From Apostichopus japonicus (taxonomy: Eukaryota; Echinodermata; Holothuroidea; Aspidochirotida; Stichopodidae): DNA of 64,000 nt. Shown piece by piece: positions 9,711 through 21,518 of the stretch (its first letter is position 1; each line of letters begins with the position of its first letter). A model generated the notes under the pieces. It saw only the letters and a program-made list of their open reading frames with translations. It ran no database searches and was not told the DNA's origin. Both the position numbers and the translations under genes were made by a program. The DNA is taken from positions 16,808,269 through 16,872,268 of the forward strand of contig NC_092572.1 of NCBI RefSeq assembly GCF_037975245.1, in the 5' to 3' direction.

Positions 9711-9850
9711 CCCACCTAATGGTCTAGTGGTAAAGACTTTTGCTTTTGCATCTCAAGGTCCCTGGCTCAAATTCAACCTCTGCTTTTCCTTTTACAATAC
9801 TCATGTAAAAGGAAGAAAAAAAAGGAAAAAAATAAGAAAAAAGAGTGATA
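9711..9850 (+). repeat. tRNA-derived (Ala-like) SINE-type element
   Basis: A box TGGTCTAGTGG (9720-9730) with a perfect GTCT/AGAC D-stem, TTTGCTTTTGCA anticodon-loop-like segment (TGC) and AAGGTCCCTGGCTCAAATTC in the T-arm place, resembling alanine tRNA. It is followed by a CCTTTTAC / GTAAAAGG hairpin (9788-9795 / 9805-9812) and an A-rich tail. The B box is decayed. Confidence 0.5.
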
Positions 9851-11319
9851 CTTTGAAATGACGTCTTTTTTTTTAATGACAAATCAGTTCATGGACAGGA
9901 TATACCTTCATCCCTCCCACCACAGTTAATACCCTTCAACTACCTGTCCAGACACAGGTTATCCCTCATCAAATTATTATGCAAATACTAATCAACACAT
10001 GCAATACATATTTCATAAACATTCTTAGTGATACCTGCATCTACTATTGAGATGGTTGGTTGACAACAGACAGTTATTTTCTATAATGTTTCTATTATTT
10101 ATAATATCAGCCTGGAGGGCAGTTATTTAATGATACTAAGCAGTCACATGTACATATGGGATAAGCCTATGGCCTTTTTACTTCACACCAGGTAGCTATC
10201 CAATTCACACCAGTACATTCTTTTTGGACATTTTTTTTTTTAAATTTGGAAGACCATTTCAACGTGAGGGGAAAAAGAATTGATTTCTCCTAGATAAAAA
10301 TATTAACCCCATCTTACTTTAGCCAGACAGGGCTTGAATCCATAGGTTTGCTTGACGACAATTTCCCAACAAAAAGGAGTTGGCCTTCCATGGCTGATTG
10401 ATGATTCAGTTTACAATACCATGGCACCCCTGCTACCATCAATAAAATTGTCTTTAACTTTCATTTATTAACTAAACCTGATTTTGAATTAATTCTAGAT
10501 AACTTAATTTTTACATTTTTGCCCTCCAGTTTGAAAAAGGAAACGATACTACCATAGCACAAACAACATATATGTGGAAAGGTTGCTCCCTTTCATTGCT
10601 GTCTCAATTACACACCCCCCCCCCCCGTTCCGACTACCACACCCCAAATTATATACACGAAGAGTGCATTATTGAAAGTTTCTTTAAATATAGCCTTATC
10701 AGTAAACCTGTGCTACTGCAAACTGAAAATTCAATTCAAAGATTCTCCCTCTTCACTTTCATTTCTCCTTCTCTATCCTTCGCCTCACCACCCCCCCCCC
10801 CCACCCCTGGTCCTTCCAACTACCATCCATAACTCCTGCCAATATTAAATTCAGTCACCTTAACATCCCCCCATAAAGTGTCAGTCAGTCAAGCACCACA
10901 ATGTTTGTAGACCAAGAAATCAACAACCGAAACCCATTTTTAAAACTTTAAAGCCCCATCAAATAAAGATGCTGTTTTTTTCTTCTTTTTCTCTAAACAA
11001 GATAAACACACAAACACCAAATCCAAAATATATAAAATTCCAATTCCCATTTTGAATATTCTTCAAATTTTGTTTGCCAAGCCACGTTAAAAAAGTGAGT
11101 GTTATTCTTTTTGGCCTTCCCCCATCTTTGTGTTTGCATTGCAACAAGGTGTAGTTTTCTATACTAAAAAAAAAGAAATGAAATCAAATAAAACTTAAAT
11201 AAAAGATGATTACAGCACATGCAGGAGAAGAGTGAGAGCCCTCCCAAATACTACCGGCTTATGTATACAAAAGACCTTTTTTCCAAAATCCTTTTTCCGA
11301 CATCGTGGCAAATCGAGAG
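9851..11319. other. Non-coding, probably 3' flank or 3' UTR of SRP68
   Basis: No supported gene. C-runs occur at about 10613-10626 and 10789-10802. It lies downstream of the SRP68 stop codon (minus strand), so part may be its 3' UTR. No poly(A) site was assigned. Confidence 0.35.
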
Positions 11320-11618
11320 TTACTTTTCACCCCCGCTCCACCATCCACGCAGGAACCCACCCAGACCCCCTTGCGGGGACGATTTATTCTGTTCCAGTTT
11401 CTCGTCCAAGGAGGGTAACTCTATATGGCTCAGAGCTATGTCAAAGAAGAGCGGTTTGCACGGTGACGGCTTAAAGTCCAGTGGAAATGTGGTGAAGTTG
11501 GGCTTGGCGGCCAGGTCCGGCTGGTTGGCGTTGTACCGGTCAAGCCATTCCGCCAGCGGTCGATTGTCCTTCAGACCGAGTTGCGCCATTCCTTTGCTGA
11601 TGGAAGGTTCACTGGAAT
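11320..11618 (-). CDS. SRP68: SRP68 last coding exon
   Basis: Encodes the C-terminus of signal recognition particle subunit SRP68, which with SRP72 and SRP RNA targets nascent secretory proteins to the ER. The diagnostic stretch is PCKPLFFDIALSHIELPSL then DEKLEQ, very close to the vertebrate protein ending; KDNRPLAEWLDRY also fits. The stop TAA is at 11320-11322. The acceptor is TTCATTTTTCAG just upstream of 11618. The exon starts in phase 1 and completes a GAT codon with the previous exon, giving ILDSSEPS, which matches the vertebrate ILDANDAH region. The last residues (GGFLRGWWSGGEK) differ from vertebrates. Sequence beyond 11618 on the same open frame is intron. Confidence 0.92.
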
Positions 11619-12827
11619 CTGAAAAATGAACGCAGAGAGGTTCTTGGTAAGCCATGGTTTTTTTTTTTAAGTATTCTTGGGTGGAGGGTATTTTCTATGG
11701 GTGAGGATAATCCGGAGGGTGGGGGAAGTCAATTCAATTAACTGTGAGAAATGTCATTGAATTAGGAACCACCTATGGCCTATTCTCATCTTTGTAGTAA
11801 CTTTGTCACCTTGAGCTACGTGACAGTTCATAAGTAGGGGGGGTATATTCGAGTGGAATTTGGGATTCGAATCCCTGAATAGAGAAAGTTTACAAAAGCT
11901 TGTTAATTTGCAGTCATTTTTTGTTATTGCTGTCACAAACAGAAATGGATACCCACTTTCTATTATTTATAGATGACAGAGACTGGTTCAATCGCAGTCT
12001 ACAAGGCCAGATAAACTCTTTATGTTTTTGCTTTCAATTTCTTTATTCTGACAAATTTCGATAGTACAAAAAACGGCAGTTTTGATCGGGCTTTTGATAC
12101 TTCCTTGTGATCCCTGGACATCATACATTCAGCTACAAGCAAAAATAACTGTTGTCTGTCCTGTCCACCACAATAATCCTATTGTAATATTTTCAGACCC
12201 TAAGGGCTAATAGGTCTCTTCCCACATCCCCCCACCAAAAAAAAAAAAAGGTGTGAAAAGGGACGGTGCTGCTTCCAACCGAATGAATCTTTTCACTCAT
12301 TGTTTAACCAAAAAGAAAAATTTGGGAAAGAAAACAACAGATTATTAATATAAAGGCCATATTTCTCTGAATCATTGTCTATGCTCTGATGGAATACATT
12401 TGTTCCAGTAGCAGGGTTCAATTCCCAGGTTCCAAATGGACACGGCAGTTTAATCTGCATTTTCCTGACGATCAGACCCAAAAGATAACATCGACATGTC
12501 TCTCCACCGTTATCCCAAAGAAGAACCCTTTCAGAAACTCAAGGGTACTAAAGGGATTTCTTCCTTTTAAATTAACCAGGGTCCTACACAAAATTAACAG
12601 GGTAGTAACATGATGGTCTCTGCCTGATTCCCCCTCCCCCCAGCCAATTTCTTTTCTTAATTTTTTGGTATTCATCCTTTCATATATAGTCCATCTTGCA
12701 TTTTGCCTTTTGAAAAACAAGAATCCTTAATCTTCATCCAAAGCAGCAAAAAGTTTCTTTCCAAACACAGTAAATTGAATATTATATTATTATTATGATT
12801 ATTATTATATTATTATTAAGTGCATAC
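11619..12827 (-). other. SRP68: SRP68 intron
   Basis: Intron of about 1.2 kb between the two SRP68 exons, bounded by a donor after 12828 and an acceptor before 11618 (reading the minus strand). An ATT/TTA microsatellite lies at about 12781-12818. No nested gene is seen. Confidence 0.75.
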
Positions 12828-12906
12828 CTAGAATGGAGGCCACCTGAGCAGAGTACTTCAAGCCGTTGATATCTTGTGCAAGAGTGTCCAATTCCTCTAC
12901 CTCCAC
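12828..12906 (-). CDS. SRP68: SRP68 penultimate coding exon
   Basis: A 79-nt exon encoding VEVEELDTLAQDINGLKYSA then QVASIL. It corresponds to the region of SRP68 just before the variable linker (vertebrate LPDVQELITQVRSEK...AAAIL). Acceptor ATCAATAG precedes 12906 and donor GTATGC follows 12828. It ends in phase 1 and joins the last exon in frame. Earlier SRP68 exons were not found upstream in this window; a Jockey-like insertion now fills the next intron, so they may lie far away or be too divergent to see. Confidence 0.88.
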
Positions 12907-12944
12907 CTATTGATTAAATGAAACCAAAATCTAATCATGATGTC

Positions 12945-13116
12945 TTCCACATTAAGTGTTTAGGGAGTGTCACTACCCGACAAGCCCTATAGGTTTTTTT
13001 TAGTACACTTCCTTTCACAAGTTTTGTTTCTTATCTCCTTCTATGTCATATGTCATACTTATGTTAAAATAGAACAAAAATCAATAAATGAAATGAAATA
13101 AATGAAATTAGTTACC
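12945..13116 (+). mobile_element. Divergent LINE or SINE tail with the same 3' stem-loop design
   Basis: GGGAGTGTCACTA (12963-12975) pairs with TAGTACACTTCC (13001-13012), with one bulged C and a G-U pair. The position matches the terminal stem of the CR1-like LINE here but with a different sequence. It is followed by TTTCACAAG and an AATAAATGAAATG-type repeat tail (13080-13108). Confidence 0.5.
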
Positions 13117-16100
13117 TTTTTTTTTAATTCGCGTAAAAGTTTTGTTTTTGTTGTTGTTGATATCAAAACAAAAGGAGTTTAACCCCTGGTCGACCTGGCG
13201 AGAGGTCCTACGGGGGATAATAAGTTTGTTTTTATAGAATAGACATTTTTTTTTTTTTTCTTGGAGAGGTTGTCTATGTTCAGTCAAGGAATTGCTGGTA
13301 AATGAAGTCTTATATATTTACATAGGACAGGATAGCCATAATCATACCCGAGGTAAGAGTCGAAGAGTCAATTAGGGAGGGATTTCTAAAGGAGAGGAAT
13401 TTTTTAAGTACTGAGAATTGTGGAGACGGAGTGGTTTCTATTGTTTGGGTAGGGAGTGGTTGTGGTTTCTATTGTTTGGTAACAATATAATCTGTATATA
13501 TAAGTATACTTGGGCCTAGACCCATTAAGGAAAGGATTTTTTTAATGGAATGAGACTTTAAGTAGTAACAATTGTGAATACAGAAAGGGTTTGGTTTTTG
13601 GGTAGTGAGTTGTTGCGACTCTGTATTTCAGGGGGAGGTCTTCAATCAAAGGGTCGTTCTCGAGGTTGTTTTTGTATAACTTGGTGTTGAATTCTTCAAG
13701 TCGGGTGAAAGTAGATTTTGTTTCCTGCACGGAGAACGTACAAAGTAGCAATATAGGTAGTGATTTTGAGTGCGAGTCGATAAGCTGTGGTGTGGATTCT
13801 GTTTAAAATTTGTTTATTGGGATTAGAGATGGTAAGCAGGGAGATTCTCCCATAACTGAGAATCGGTTTTACTTTGGATTTATAGATTTGGATAATTGTT
13901 TTTGGAGGGAAGTTATATTTGTGTGAGAGGATTTGAATGGATTTAAGTTGGAACCAGCAGCGTCCTGCAGTTCTGTTACAAAGTAGATTAAACGATAATT
14001 TGCTATCAAAAGTGGTACCAAGGAAGGTTGCATTAGGAGTAGCAGTGATTGAGGTGTTGAAAAGATTAATTTTGGAAATATGGTTATGGTACTTTGAGTT
14101 TATTATGGAGAAATTGGCTAGGTTAGATTTTGAGGGATATATTTTTGTTCTCCACATCGAGCACCAATTTTCGAGATGTGTAATTGCTCTTTTAATATTT
14201 AGTTCCGTCACATAGATATTTTTACTGGTGCTCCAAATGGCTATGTCGTCAGTGTACTCACTATAGTTGCATTCAGATAGAGGGGGGATGTTCAAATCAT
14301 TAACAAATAGGGTGCAGGGGAGGGGGCTGAGAACAGCGCCCTGTGGAGTACCTGCACCAAGTGGAATAGGTTTTGATTGTTGGTTTTTGTAGCATATTTT
14401 GGCATTGCGCTCACTAAAGAAAGAGGAAAGAAGTCTGGTGTAATTGGAGGGGAGATTAAAGTTAAGTAGTTAAATTCTTATGCCGTTGTGCCAAGTTTTG
14501 TCGAACGCCTTTTCGGCATCAAGGAAGAGGGCAGTGGTATCATGTTTTTTTATGAAGCCGATGCTTTCTTTGGAAAGGTGGAAAGTTTGGTTTATTGTAG
14601 ATTTGTGTGCGCGGAATTAGCCTGACTGATACTGGCAAAGTGATTAATTTGCTCAAGGTGGTTTCTGGTGCGGTTATCTATAATTCTTTCGAAAATCTTA
14701 CCTAAGGCTGGTAGGAGACTAATTGGTTGATAGTTTTGAATTTTGGTGTGTCTTTACTTATTTCGGTATTAAAATCATTTTGGCGGATTTCCACAGGGTT
14801 GGGAAATGACCCAGTCTAAGGAGTTTGTTAAATAATGGGAAAATATGAGAGTTAATGAATATCGGAGGCCGACGGAGGGGAATCTTTTAGCATTAGGTCA
14901 TTTATGTTGTCAAGACCAGGGGAGGAGGCATTTTTGCATATTCAGTGGCACTATACCAATCATTTATATCTATTTCTTTGAGTAGAGGGATGTTTTTGTT
15001 GAGACATCCTTAGAAGTTGGGGATAAAGCTGGTTGCATTAGAGATAATTGTACGGTCTATTTTGTGTTGGAATCTGTTATCGTATGGAGGGCCATCTAAG
15101 ATATTGAATATAGTTTTCAAGTATGATTCACTAAGCTTTATTCGGTCTTAAGTTTTTGTGATGAGGTTACCTACTTTATCTCTAAGGCATTCGTCTGTAT
15201 TACCTGTGTTTGGGTTGTAATGGGTTTATGATATTTTTTTAATTTTTCCAAAAGTGTTTTGGGTTTTTGTCATTAATGATTGAATCGCATTTGTTTGGAT
15301 TCGGTTTTAGTCGACCGCCGATATTTGTCTATTTATTTGTTTTTTTAGGTTGGTTAATTTAGGTTTTTAGAGTTGGATCTGGGGAGATCATATAGGTTCT
15401 ATGTAGGCGACGTCTGAGTTATTTAGTGTAAGAATATTCCTATTCAGTTTTGGATTTCTGTTTTGTTTTTAATGGGCAGTGTTGTTTGAAAGTATTAAAG
15501 ATATGTTGGGCAATGCTGTCACAATATATGCCAATGTAATTTAGCTTGTTGTTGTGGTAATTGGCAATAGTGTTGTTTGTTATGATCCCTTTTTAAATGA
15601 TGTCCAGTCTGTTTTATTGTAATTATACGTTAATTCGTTATTTTGGATGCGACTGAGGTTTATGTCTAGCTCAAAAAGGAGTGGAAAATGGTCACTGATT
15701 AGGTCATCTTCTAGGATTTGAATCGAATGAGTTTTAGTTGCAAGGTGGTTTGAGGTTATGGCGTAGTCAAGTAGTTCAGTATTATTGTTTATTGGGTTTA
15801 TCCTAGTTTTGGTATTTTGGTTAATTATTGTTAAGTTGTGTTTATCACATATTTCTAAGAGGGATATGCCTTTTTCAGATATTTTGGTGCTACCAAAAAT
15901 GATGTGGTGGGCATTTAAATCTCCTAGTAGTATTGTATTTTTATTAGAAATTTTTTTGATTGTGGATATGGGCTCATTTGGGGACTATAATAGCTAATAA
16001 TGTGGAGAGGTTTATTGTCTCTTTCGAGTACAATTTCAATTGTTTGGGTTTGTTTTGGAGGAGGGTGGCTTTGAGGTTGTTTTTTTCAGCAATAAGTACT

Positions 16101-16306
16101 CCTCCCATAGAGCGAGAGATATTGCGTCTGAAAGTTTGGTAACCAGGGATGCTAAGGTGGGAATTTTTATTTAGTTTAGTTTCGTTTAACGAAATGATAT
16201 CCGGGGAGTGGTTGGCGAATATAGTAAGTAGGAGGCTTAATTTTGGAAGGATACTGTTGATGTTTAGGTGGAGGAACTTGACCGAAGGAGGGAGTGTGCT
16301 TGTCAT
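13117..16306 (-). pseudogene. Jockey-like LINE, ORF2 (endonuclease-RT), disabled
   Basis: Read on the minus strand. The AP-endonuclease start at 16306-15974 has KFLHLNINSILPKL, IISLNETKL and SMGGVLIAEK. A long, frame-broken middle (14590-15960) matches 4571-5968. RT motif A is FLDAEKAFDKTWHNGI (about 14480-14535), motif B is GTPQGAVLSP (about 14325-14355), and motif C is YTDD (14245-14256). 14240-13540 carries thumb sequence, including KVKPILSYG. A 9-T run at 13117-13125 is the poly(A) tail. Many stops and frameshifts make it inactive. The family produces RNA copies that reinsert by target-primed reverse transcription. It sits between SRP68 sequence and the short-period satellite. Confidence 0.85.
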
Positions 16307-17461
16307 GTAGGTGATTGAGGGGGGCTAAATATTGAAGGATGGTGGAGACGTTCCATAATTACAGTTTCTGGGATATTTAAGTTTAGGTGTTTTAGTGCTA
16401 ACACGGTGGCGTAACTGGCAAGGTCTTCAGATTTAATATTAATGTTGGCTTTTTGGAAGGTGTATTGTACTAATTCAATTACAAAGGTTGCGATATTAAG
16501 TTTTTTTTCAGTGACGATTTTATTTGTTATTTCAATTTTAGGGGTAAAATTGGTTACATTCGCGTAGGTTCTTTGTTCTTGTTGTTTGTTATTATTTTCA
16601 GTTTTAGCTTCTTTAAATTTTGGGCATCCTTTGTAAAGGGCGACATGAGTCCCTGAGCAATTGGCACATTTTGGGTTTTCTTTTGGTTTGGGACAGTCTT
16701 TAACTCTGTGGTTTTCGCCACATCTGAGACATATGGTTTGATTTTTGCAAGTATGGTGGGTGTGTCCAAAAAGTTGACATTTGAAACATTGAGTGATTTG
16801 GGGGGGTTCGTGGTATTCTTCTGTTTTGTGTTTAGAGTATCCTAAGTAGAAACCTTGTTTGATTAGGGATTGTTGAGGCTCTTGTTCTTCAAACGTCATT
16901 TTTACTTTCCAAGTTGTATTGTTTGTGGCATGACTAATGAGTCTTTTAGTTTGTATTGGGGTGTATTCTTGGTCTTTGAGTTCTTGTTCAATATCTTTGA
17001 TTTGAATTTCAGGGTTTATGCCACAGGCTACTACGGAGAAGTTTCTTTGTCATACTTTTTTTTGGATTCTTGGTTTGGGGTTGCCTAGTTTAGTCTTTTG
17101 AGTCCATGGTTTCAGGAGGATATTTGCAGATTTAGGGTCATGGGGGTGATTAGGATGTCGTTACTACGAAGACGGTTTATATTTGAGATCATGGCATTTG
17201 GTTTTTCTTCATTGATTAGTTTAGCAAGTGTTTATTGGGTTTTTTGATAGTTCTGGTAAGATTCCTGATACAATGATTGTTTGAGCGGACTTTTTGGTGG
17301 TTGGTTTGGAGTTAGGAGATGGGTTTATTTCAACGTAGATTGGACGTTGTCTTTTTTGGCTATTTTTGTACAGGGATCCAGTCATTAATGTCTATGTCAA
17401 AATCAGAGAGGCTTAGGTTTTCGACTAGGAGGGCGGTTATAGGTGGGTAAGGGGTTGTCAT
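16303..17461 (-). pseudogene. Jockey-like LINE, ORF1 (gag-like, zinc knuckles), disabled
   Basis: The minus-strand frame 16899-16303 holds three CCHC-type knuckles in a row: CFKCQLFGHTHHTC, CLRCGENHRVKDC and CANCSGTHVALYKGC. This is the arrangement in Jockey-clade ORF1 proteins, which bind the element RNA. The likely start is the ATG at 17461 (MTTPYPPITALLVENLSL), but a stop after VQK and several frameshifts separate it from the knuckle part. It overlaps the ORF2 start by 4 bases, as is common for these elements. Confidence 0.8.
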
Positions 17462-17800
17462 ATTGGCAAAACAGCCCCTTCCCTACGGGTTTTAAATGGC
17501 TTCTATACAATGAAATTGATCATAAACTTCACTTACCAGAAAGAATTAGTCTCCAGCCTAAGACGGCGGACGGAAAGAATAGGAACTCCTTTTGAAGAGA
17601 CACACTATGAATCGAAAGTGTACTCGGCAGCGTTGTGTTGGTATCCAAGGACGCGTACGTTTTGTAAATGGCGAGTAAGTCATAGAGTGAAGGATGATGG
17701 GGTGGCGCTATGTCAAAAAGCTAACTGTTGGCCAACATAATCCACAGAACCCTAAGGAAAGGAGAGGAATGCAAAAGAAATTAGCCAGTTTTCTTCAAAG
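17462..17800. other. Possible Jockey 5' UTR; no gene assigned
   Basis: GC-richer than its surroundings. The frames at 17510-17740 are open on both strands, but I recognise no product. It may be the 5' UTR of the adjacent Jockey element. Confidence 0.3.
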
Positions 17801-17804
17801 TAAG

Positions 17805-18895
17805 TCTCGTACATTTAGCACAAAACATTAAACACTAATTAGCAACTAATTCCAACAAATTTTAGGCTGTGATTGAAACTTTACTGGTGGAAACATAATT
17901 AAATATATATTACATTTTTATGAACCTTTCTTTCTTATGACTAACCTTGACTGTATATTGCAGCTTTCCAGCTTAGCTGGTGTTTTTCCATCAAATCAGC
18001 TCATCTTTGAATTTTCTGATCTTGACAACAATCAACTGTCTTTTTAATTTACCACAACCCAGACCACACTAATTGGCAACTCTTTCCAACAATCTAAGGC
18101 AACAATCATCAATTTAAGACAACCAAATTACTAATTACAAAATGATGCCAACAAACTAAGGCACCGGGTCTCATTAATTTAGCACAAAACAGACCACACT
18201 AATTAGCAACTCATATCAATAAACTAAGGCAGAACTTATCAATTTAATACAAACACACCACACCAACTACCGACTGGTTCCAATAGGCTAAGGCTGAGGT
18301 CTTATACATTTAGCACAAAAATGTCTCCTACATTTCTAATTAAAAACTAATACCAATAAACTAAGGCACCATGTCTCAATAATTTAGCACAAAAACAGAC
18401 TACATTAATTAGTATCTCATGCCAATAAACTAAGACACCAATTAGCTTCATTTTGGTGTTGTCATGGTTGCTTGGAATGAGTGGAATGTGTTACTCTGTA
18501 CAAACTATATCATGGAACTTGTTCAGCCTTTCTGTAAGAATAGTAGTTTAGCACAAAAAAAACAACATCAAATACCGACTGGATCCAACAGGCTAAGGCA
18601 CCATGTCTCATACATTTAGCACAAAAACAGACAACACCAAATACCGACTGGTTCGAACAGGCTAAGGCACTGTGTCTCGTACATTTAGCACAAAAACTGA
18701 CCACACCAAATACCAACTTGTTCCAACAGGCTAAGGCACTGTGTCTCGTACATTTAGCACAAAAACTGACCACACCAAATACCTTTTTCAATAGGCTAAG
18801 GCACTGTGTCTCGTACAGTTAGCACAAAAACAGACCACACCAAATACCGACTGGTTCCAACAGGCTAAGGCGTGTCTCCTACATTTAGAAATGAT
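17805..18895. repeat. Degenerate tandem satellite, unit about 69-77 bp
   Basis: Repeated words TTTAGCACAAAAAC, AATACCGACTGG, TTCCAACAGGCTAAGGCA and TGTCTCGTACA recur in a fixed order. Units are clearest at 18560-18880 and progressively decayed leftward. A minus-strand 93-aa ORF (18510-18791) with a 23-residue periodicity (VFGVVSFCAKCTRHSALAC) is a by-product of a 69-bp period divisible by three. Confidence 0.8.
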
Positions 18896-18975
18896 CTTGA
18901 CAACAATCAACTGTTGAGAGGACAAGACTGATGTTCATGATACTGGCTCACACTGATGTTTTCCTTGAATCTTAC

Positions 18976-19080
18976 TTTTTCTCCAATTTCTGTTAATTCA
19001 CCTCCAGATAACACTTCCAGATCTCTCTGTAGAGGACAGGCTTGAAGGATCTTCTCGTATTTGGTGGAGATTATGATCTT
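18976..19080 (-). pseudogene. ABC transporter subfamily C (MRP-like) NBD1 exon remnant
   Basis: Minus-strand reading gives KYEKILQACPLQRDLEVL then SGGELTEIGEK, ending at a GTAAGA donor at 18975. In ABCC transporters this is the segment between the Q-loop region and the LSGGQ signature, and an exon boundary after EIGEK is typical. A stop lies just upstream (SG*KIII) and no LSGGQ exon is seen nearby, so this looks like a decayed fragment. Only about 30 residues support the call. Confidence 0.45.
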
Positions 19081-20540
19081 TCAACCACTTCTTCTAAGCC
19101 TGATCCAGCTTCATTACAGACATCCAAGACTCACAATTTTCCTTCAATTTTCTTCATCTTCTTCTTTCACCTGAGACAGTATTGTAAAAGATAAGATTTC
19201 ATATATTGGAAAGCAGATAGACATTGCAACTAGACTCATTTGTATACACTCCCTCCCTTCCTCCCCTCTCCTCCCCCTGACTACCTAAACAACCCTGACT
19301 GCTGCCTCATTGATATAACTATGTATAAACAAATGTATATGATTGTGGTTTAATGGCAGAAATAAATGAAACAAATACCTGAGCTTAAATATTTCTGTGT
19401 TACTATAGTAAACTGCATACCCAAACGGAAGCATTACGGAATCTTCAATGTCTCAGACCTCTAGCAGGATGATACAGTCACAGTTCATGGAGTCTCCTTG
19501 TGAATCAGTGTGGCCAATGCAATGCTGTAAAGACAAATATCAAAGCAATATGTACAGTATATATATACCTTTGGTGTGAAATAAATGTTAGTATTTTTTT
19601 TTAAAGTAGTTTTACATAAGATCATCTTCCAGTTTGCGTATGCAGATACCTTTTTGATGAATGTTTAAAAACATGAATAAACTGTACCTCTTTTTGTTAC
19701 TAAGTGCCTGTTTATTTTTAATACTTGCAATATGACTCTTTAATGAACCTTACTAGACATTGCTATCAAACCTATGGAGTACTTCGTAAAATGCCAAAAC
19801 TTCCTTTGATGTATATTGTTCACTATAATGGTCAAGCTGATTGAAAGGAATGAATTCAACACAATTTGAGAACATTTCATCAGCCAAACAATTTGGAGAG
19901 CATTCATGAGGAACTGGAAAATTGAAAAATGTCTGAAATAATCATCATTCTTGAAACGAGAAACTTGACAAGTGAAATAAGGACCGACACTTAAGCTACA
20001 ACATGTACACTTAGCAAAGATGAAAACTGGCTTTTCAGCCAATACACAAGTACCAACAACATATTAGTATATTCATGGTAAACCCTCATGTGCTTCCATG
20101 ACTTCTAGCACCTGTGTAATAATATTCTATATCAACAAGGACAGAGATACTATATCTTGTACTTATCTCTCAATACTCTTAATATGTGTTTACCATGAGT
20201 TGTGTTTCTCACAACTTTCAATCAATGTTTTCAAATTAAAAACCAAATTAAAGACAATTACTCAACAATGAGAGGTTGACTTAGCAAAGTTTGAATTCGG
20301 TTTAATAATAATCAAAGTTTCAGTGAAACAGTTCTGCAGACCATAAAATCATGCCTTAGGCATCAAAAGAAGGCTACAGTATGATCTGATATAGATATGC
20401 CAAGAGTTGGACCAATACTGTTAAGCCTAGCGTCAGGTCAAAATTATGCTAGTTGATCAAATTAATACATGTATATCAATTTAGTTGCCTATGCTAGGTA
20501 ACATCAGCTTTCATGGAGAGTTTTCTCCATACTTGAACCA
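19081..20540. other. No gene seen
   Basis: AT-rich non-coding sequence. The minus-strand ORF at 19740-20042 has no recognisable motif. Confidence 0.4.
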
Positions 20541-20548
20541 TCACTAAC

Positions 20549-21510
20549 CAGGCTTGGGGTAATCGTAATCAGTAATCGTAATCAATTACAATCGATTACA
20601 TTTTTTGAAGTAATCGTAATCGATTACTTTTGTGTAATTACAAAGTAATCGTAATCGATTACAAGGGCAAAGTAATCGTAATCGTATTACATTTATGATT
20701 ACAGTGAAATTTGAATGAGAAGGGCAAAATTAGTAGAAGTGATTAAAACTAATTCTTACTATTTGCTTTTAGTGTGACCAAAGAAGTGTTCCTGCTTCTA
20801 GAATTCTCTAGCACAATAAACATAAATTACTGGGGATTTGATCGCCATATTCAAGGATTTTTATAACCTGAATTATTCTGTTAAAAAAAAATCACTGCAA
20901 ATTAAGTATTTTGGTGGATCAGAATTTGCTTTACCAGAGTTGACCACTTTTTGATGAAAATAATTTACTTTTACTTTGGCCTTCCATGTCCCATGTACTG
21001 TGGAATGCCCCATATCAAAGCTGTTTAGTTTTATTTTGGTGTTATAATGTAAAAGAGTTTTTAGTTTTGCTGCTATGCAGAAACTATTAGTTTACAAAAT
21101 ATAGTGTTGCATGAAAATCTTCATTTGTTTTACTTTAGTATTTGTCTGTTTACTCTTTGTCTGTTTAAATTGTATATTTTACTGGACTTATGGGTTACAC
21201 ATCTTAAACGTGTTAAGGCATAAATGTGTAATGCCTGGTAGGAATTGTAGATATACTTCCACAATTTTGTCCGTATATACTGTAAATGCCCTTCCTTTGC
21301 CCTATTTCATTGCCCTATTTCCCGGCAGAGAGTTATATTAAACAGATATGCAGAGGATTGTGCAAGTAACCACAAAGTAATCGTGATTGTAATCACGATT
21401 ACATTACAATGTAATCGTAATCGATTACTTCAACTTTAGGCTGTAATCGTAATCATACATTCTCAAGTAATCGTAATCGATTACATTCAGATGTAATCGC
21501 CCCAAGCCTG
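20549..21510. mobile_element. Non-autonomous hAT transposon (962 bp)
   Basis: Flanked by a perfect 8-bp target duplication TCACTAAC (20541-20548 and 21511-21518). The terminal inverted repeat is CAGGCTTGGGG, with CAG..CTG ends, as in hAT elements. Both subterminal regions (about 20569-20700 and 21372-21500) are packed with GTAATCGTAATCGATTAC-type palindromes, likely transposase binding sites. The interior has no transposase, so mobility would need a partner elsewhere. Confidence 0.88.
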
Positions 21511-21518
21511 TCACTAAC

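Noticed and set aside
11219-11629. Plus-strand 136-aa and 80-aa ORFs
   Set aside because: Shadows of the SRP68 last exon on the opposite strand.
11619-11655. MAYQEPLCVHF as the start of the SRP68 exon protein
   Set aside because: This part lies upstream of a clear TTTTTCAG acceptor; the phase-matched previous exon shows it is intron.
18510-18791. Cysteine-containing repeat protein (93 aa, minus)
   Set aside because: By-product of a 69-bp satellite; units elsewhere in the array are frameshifted.
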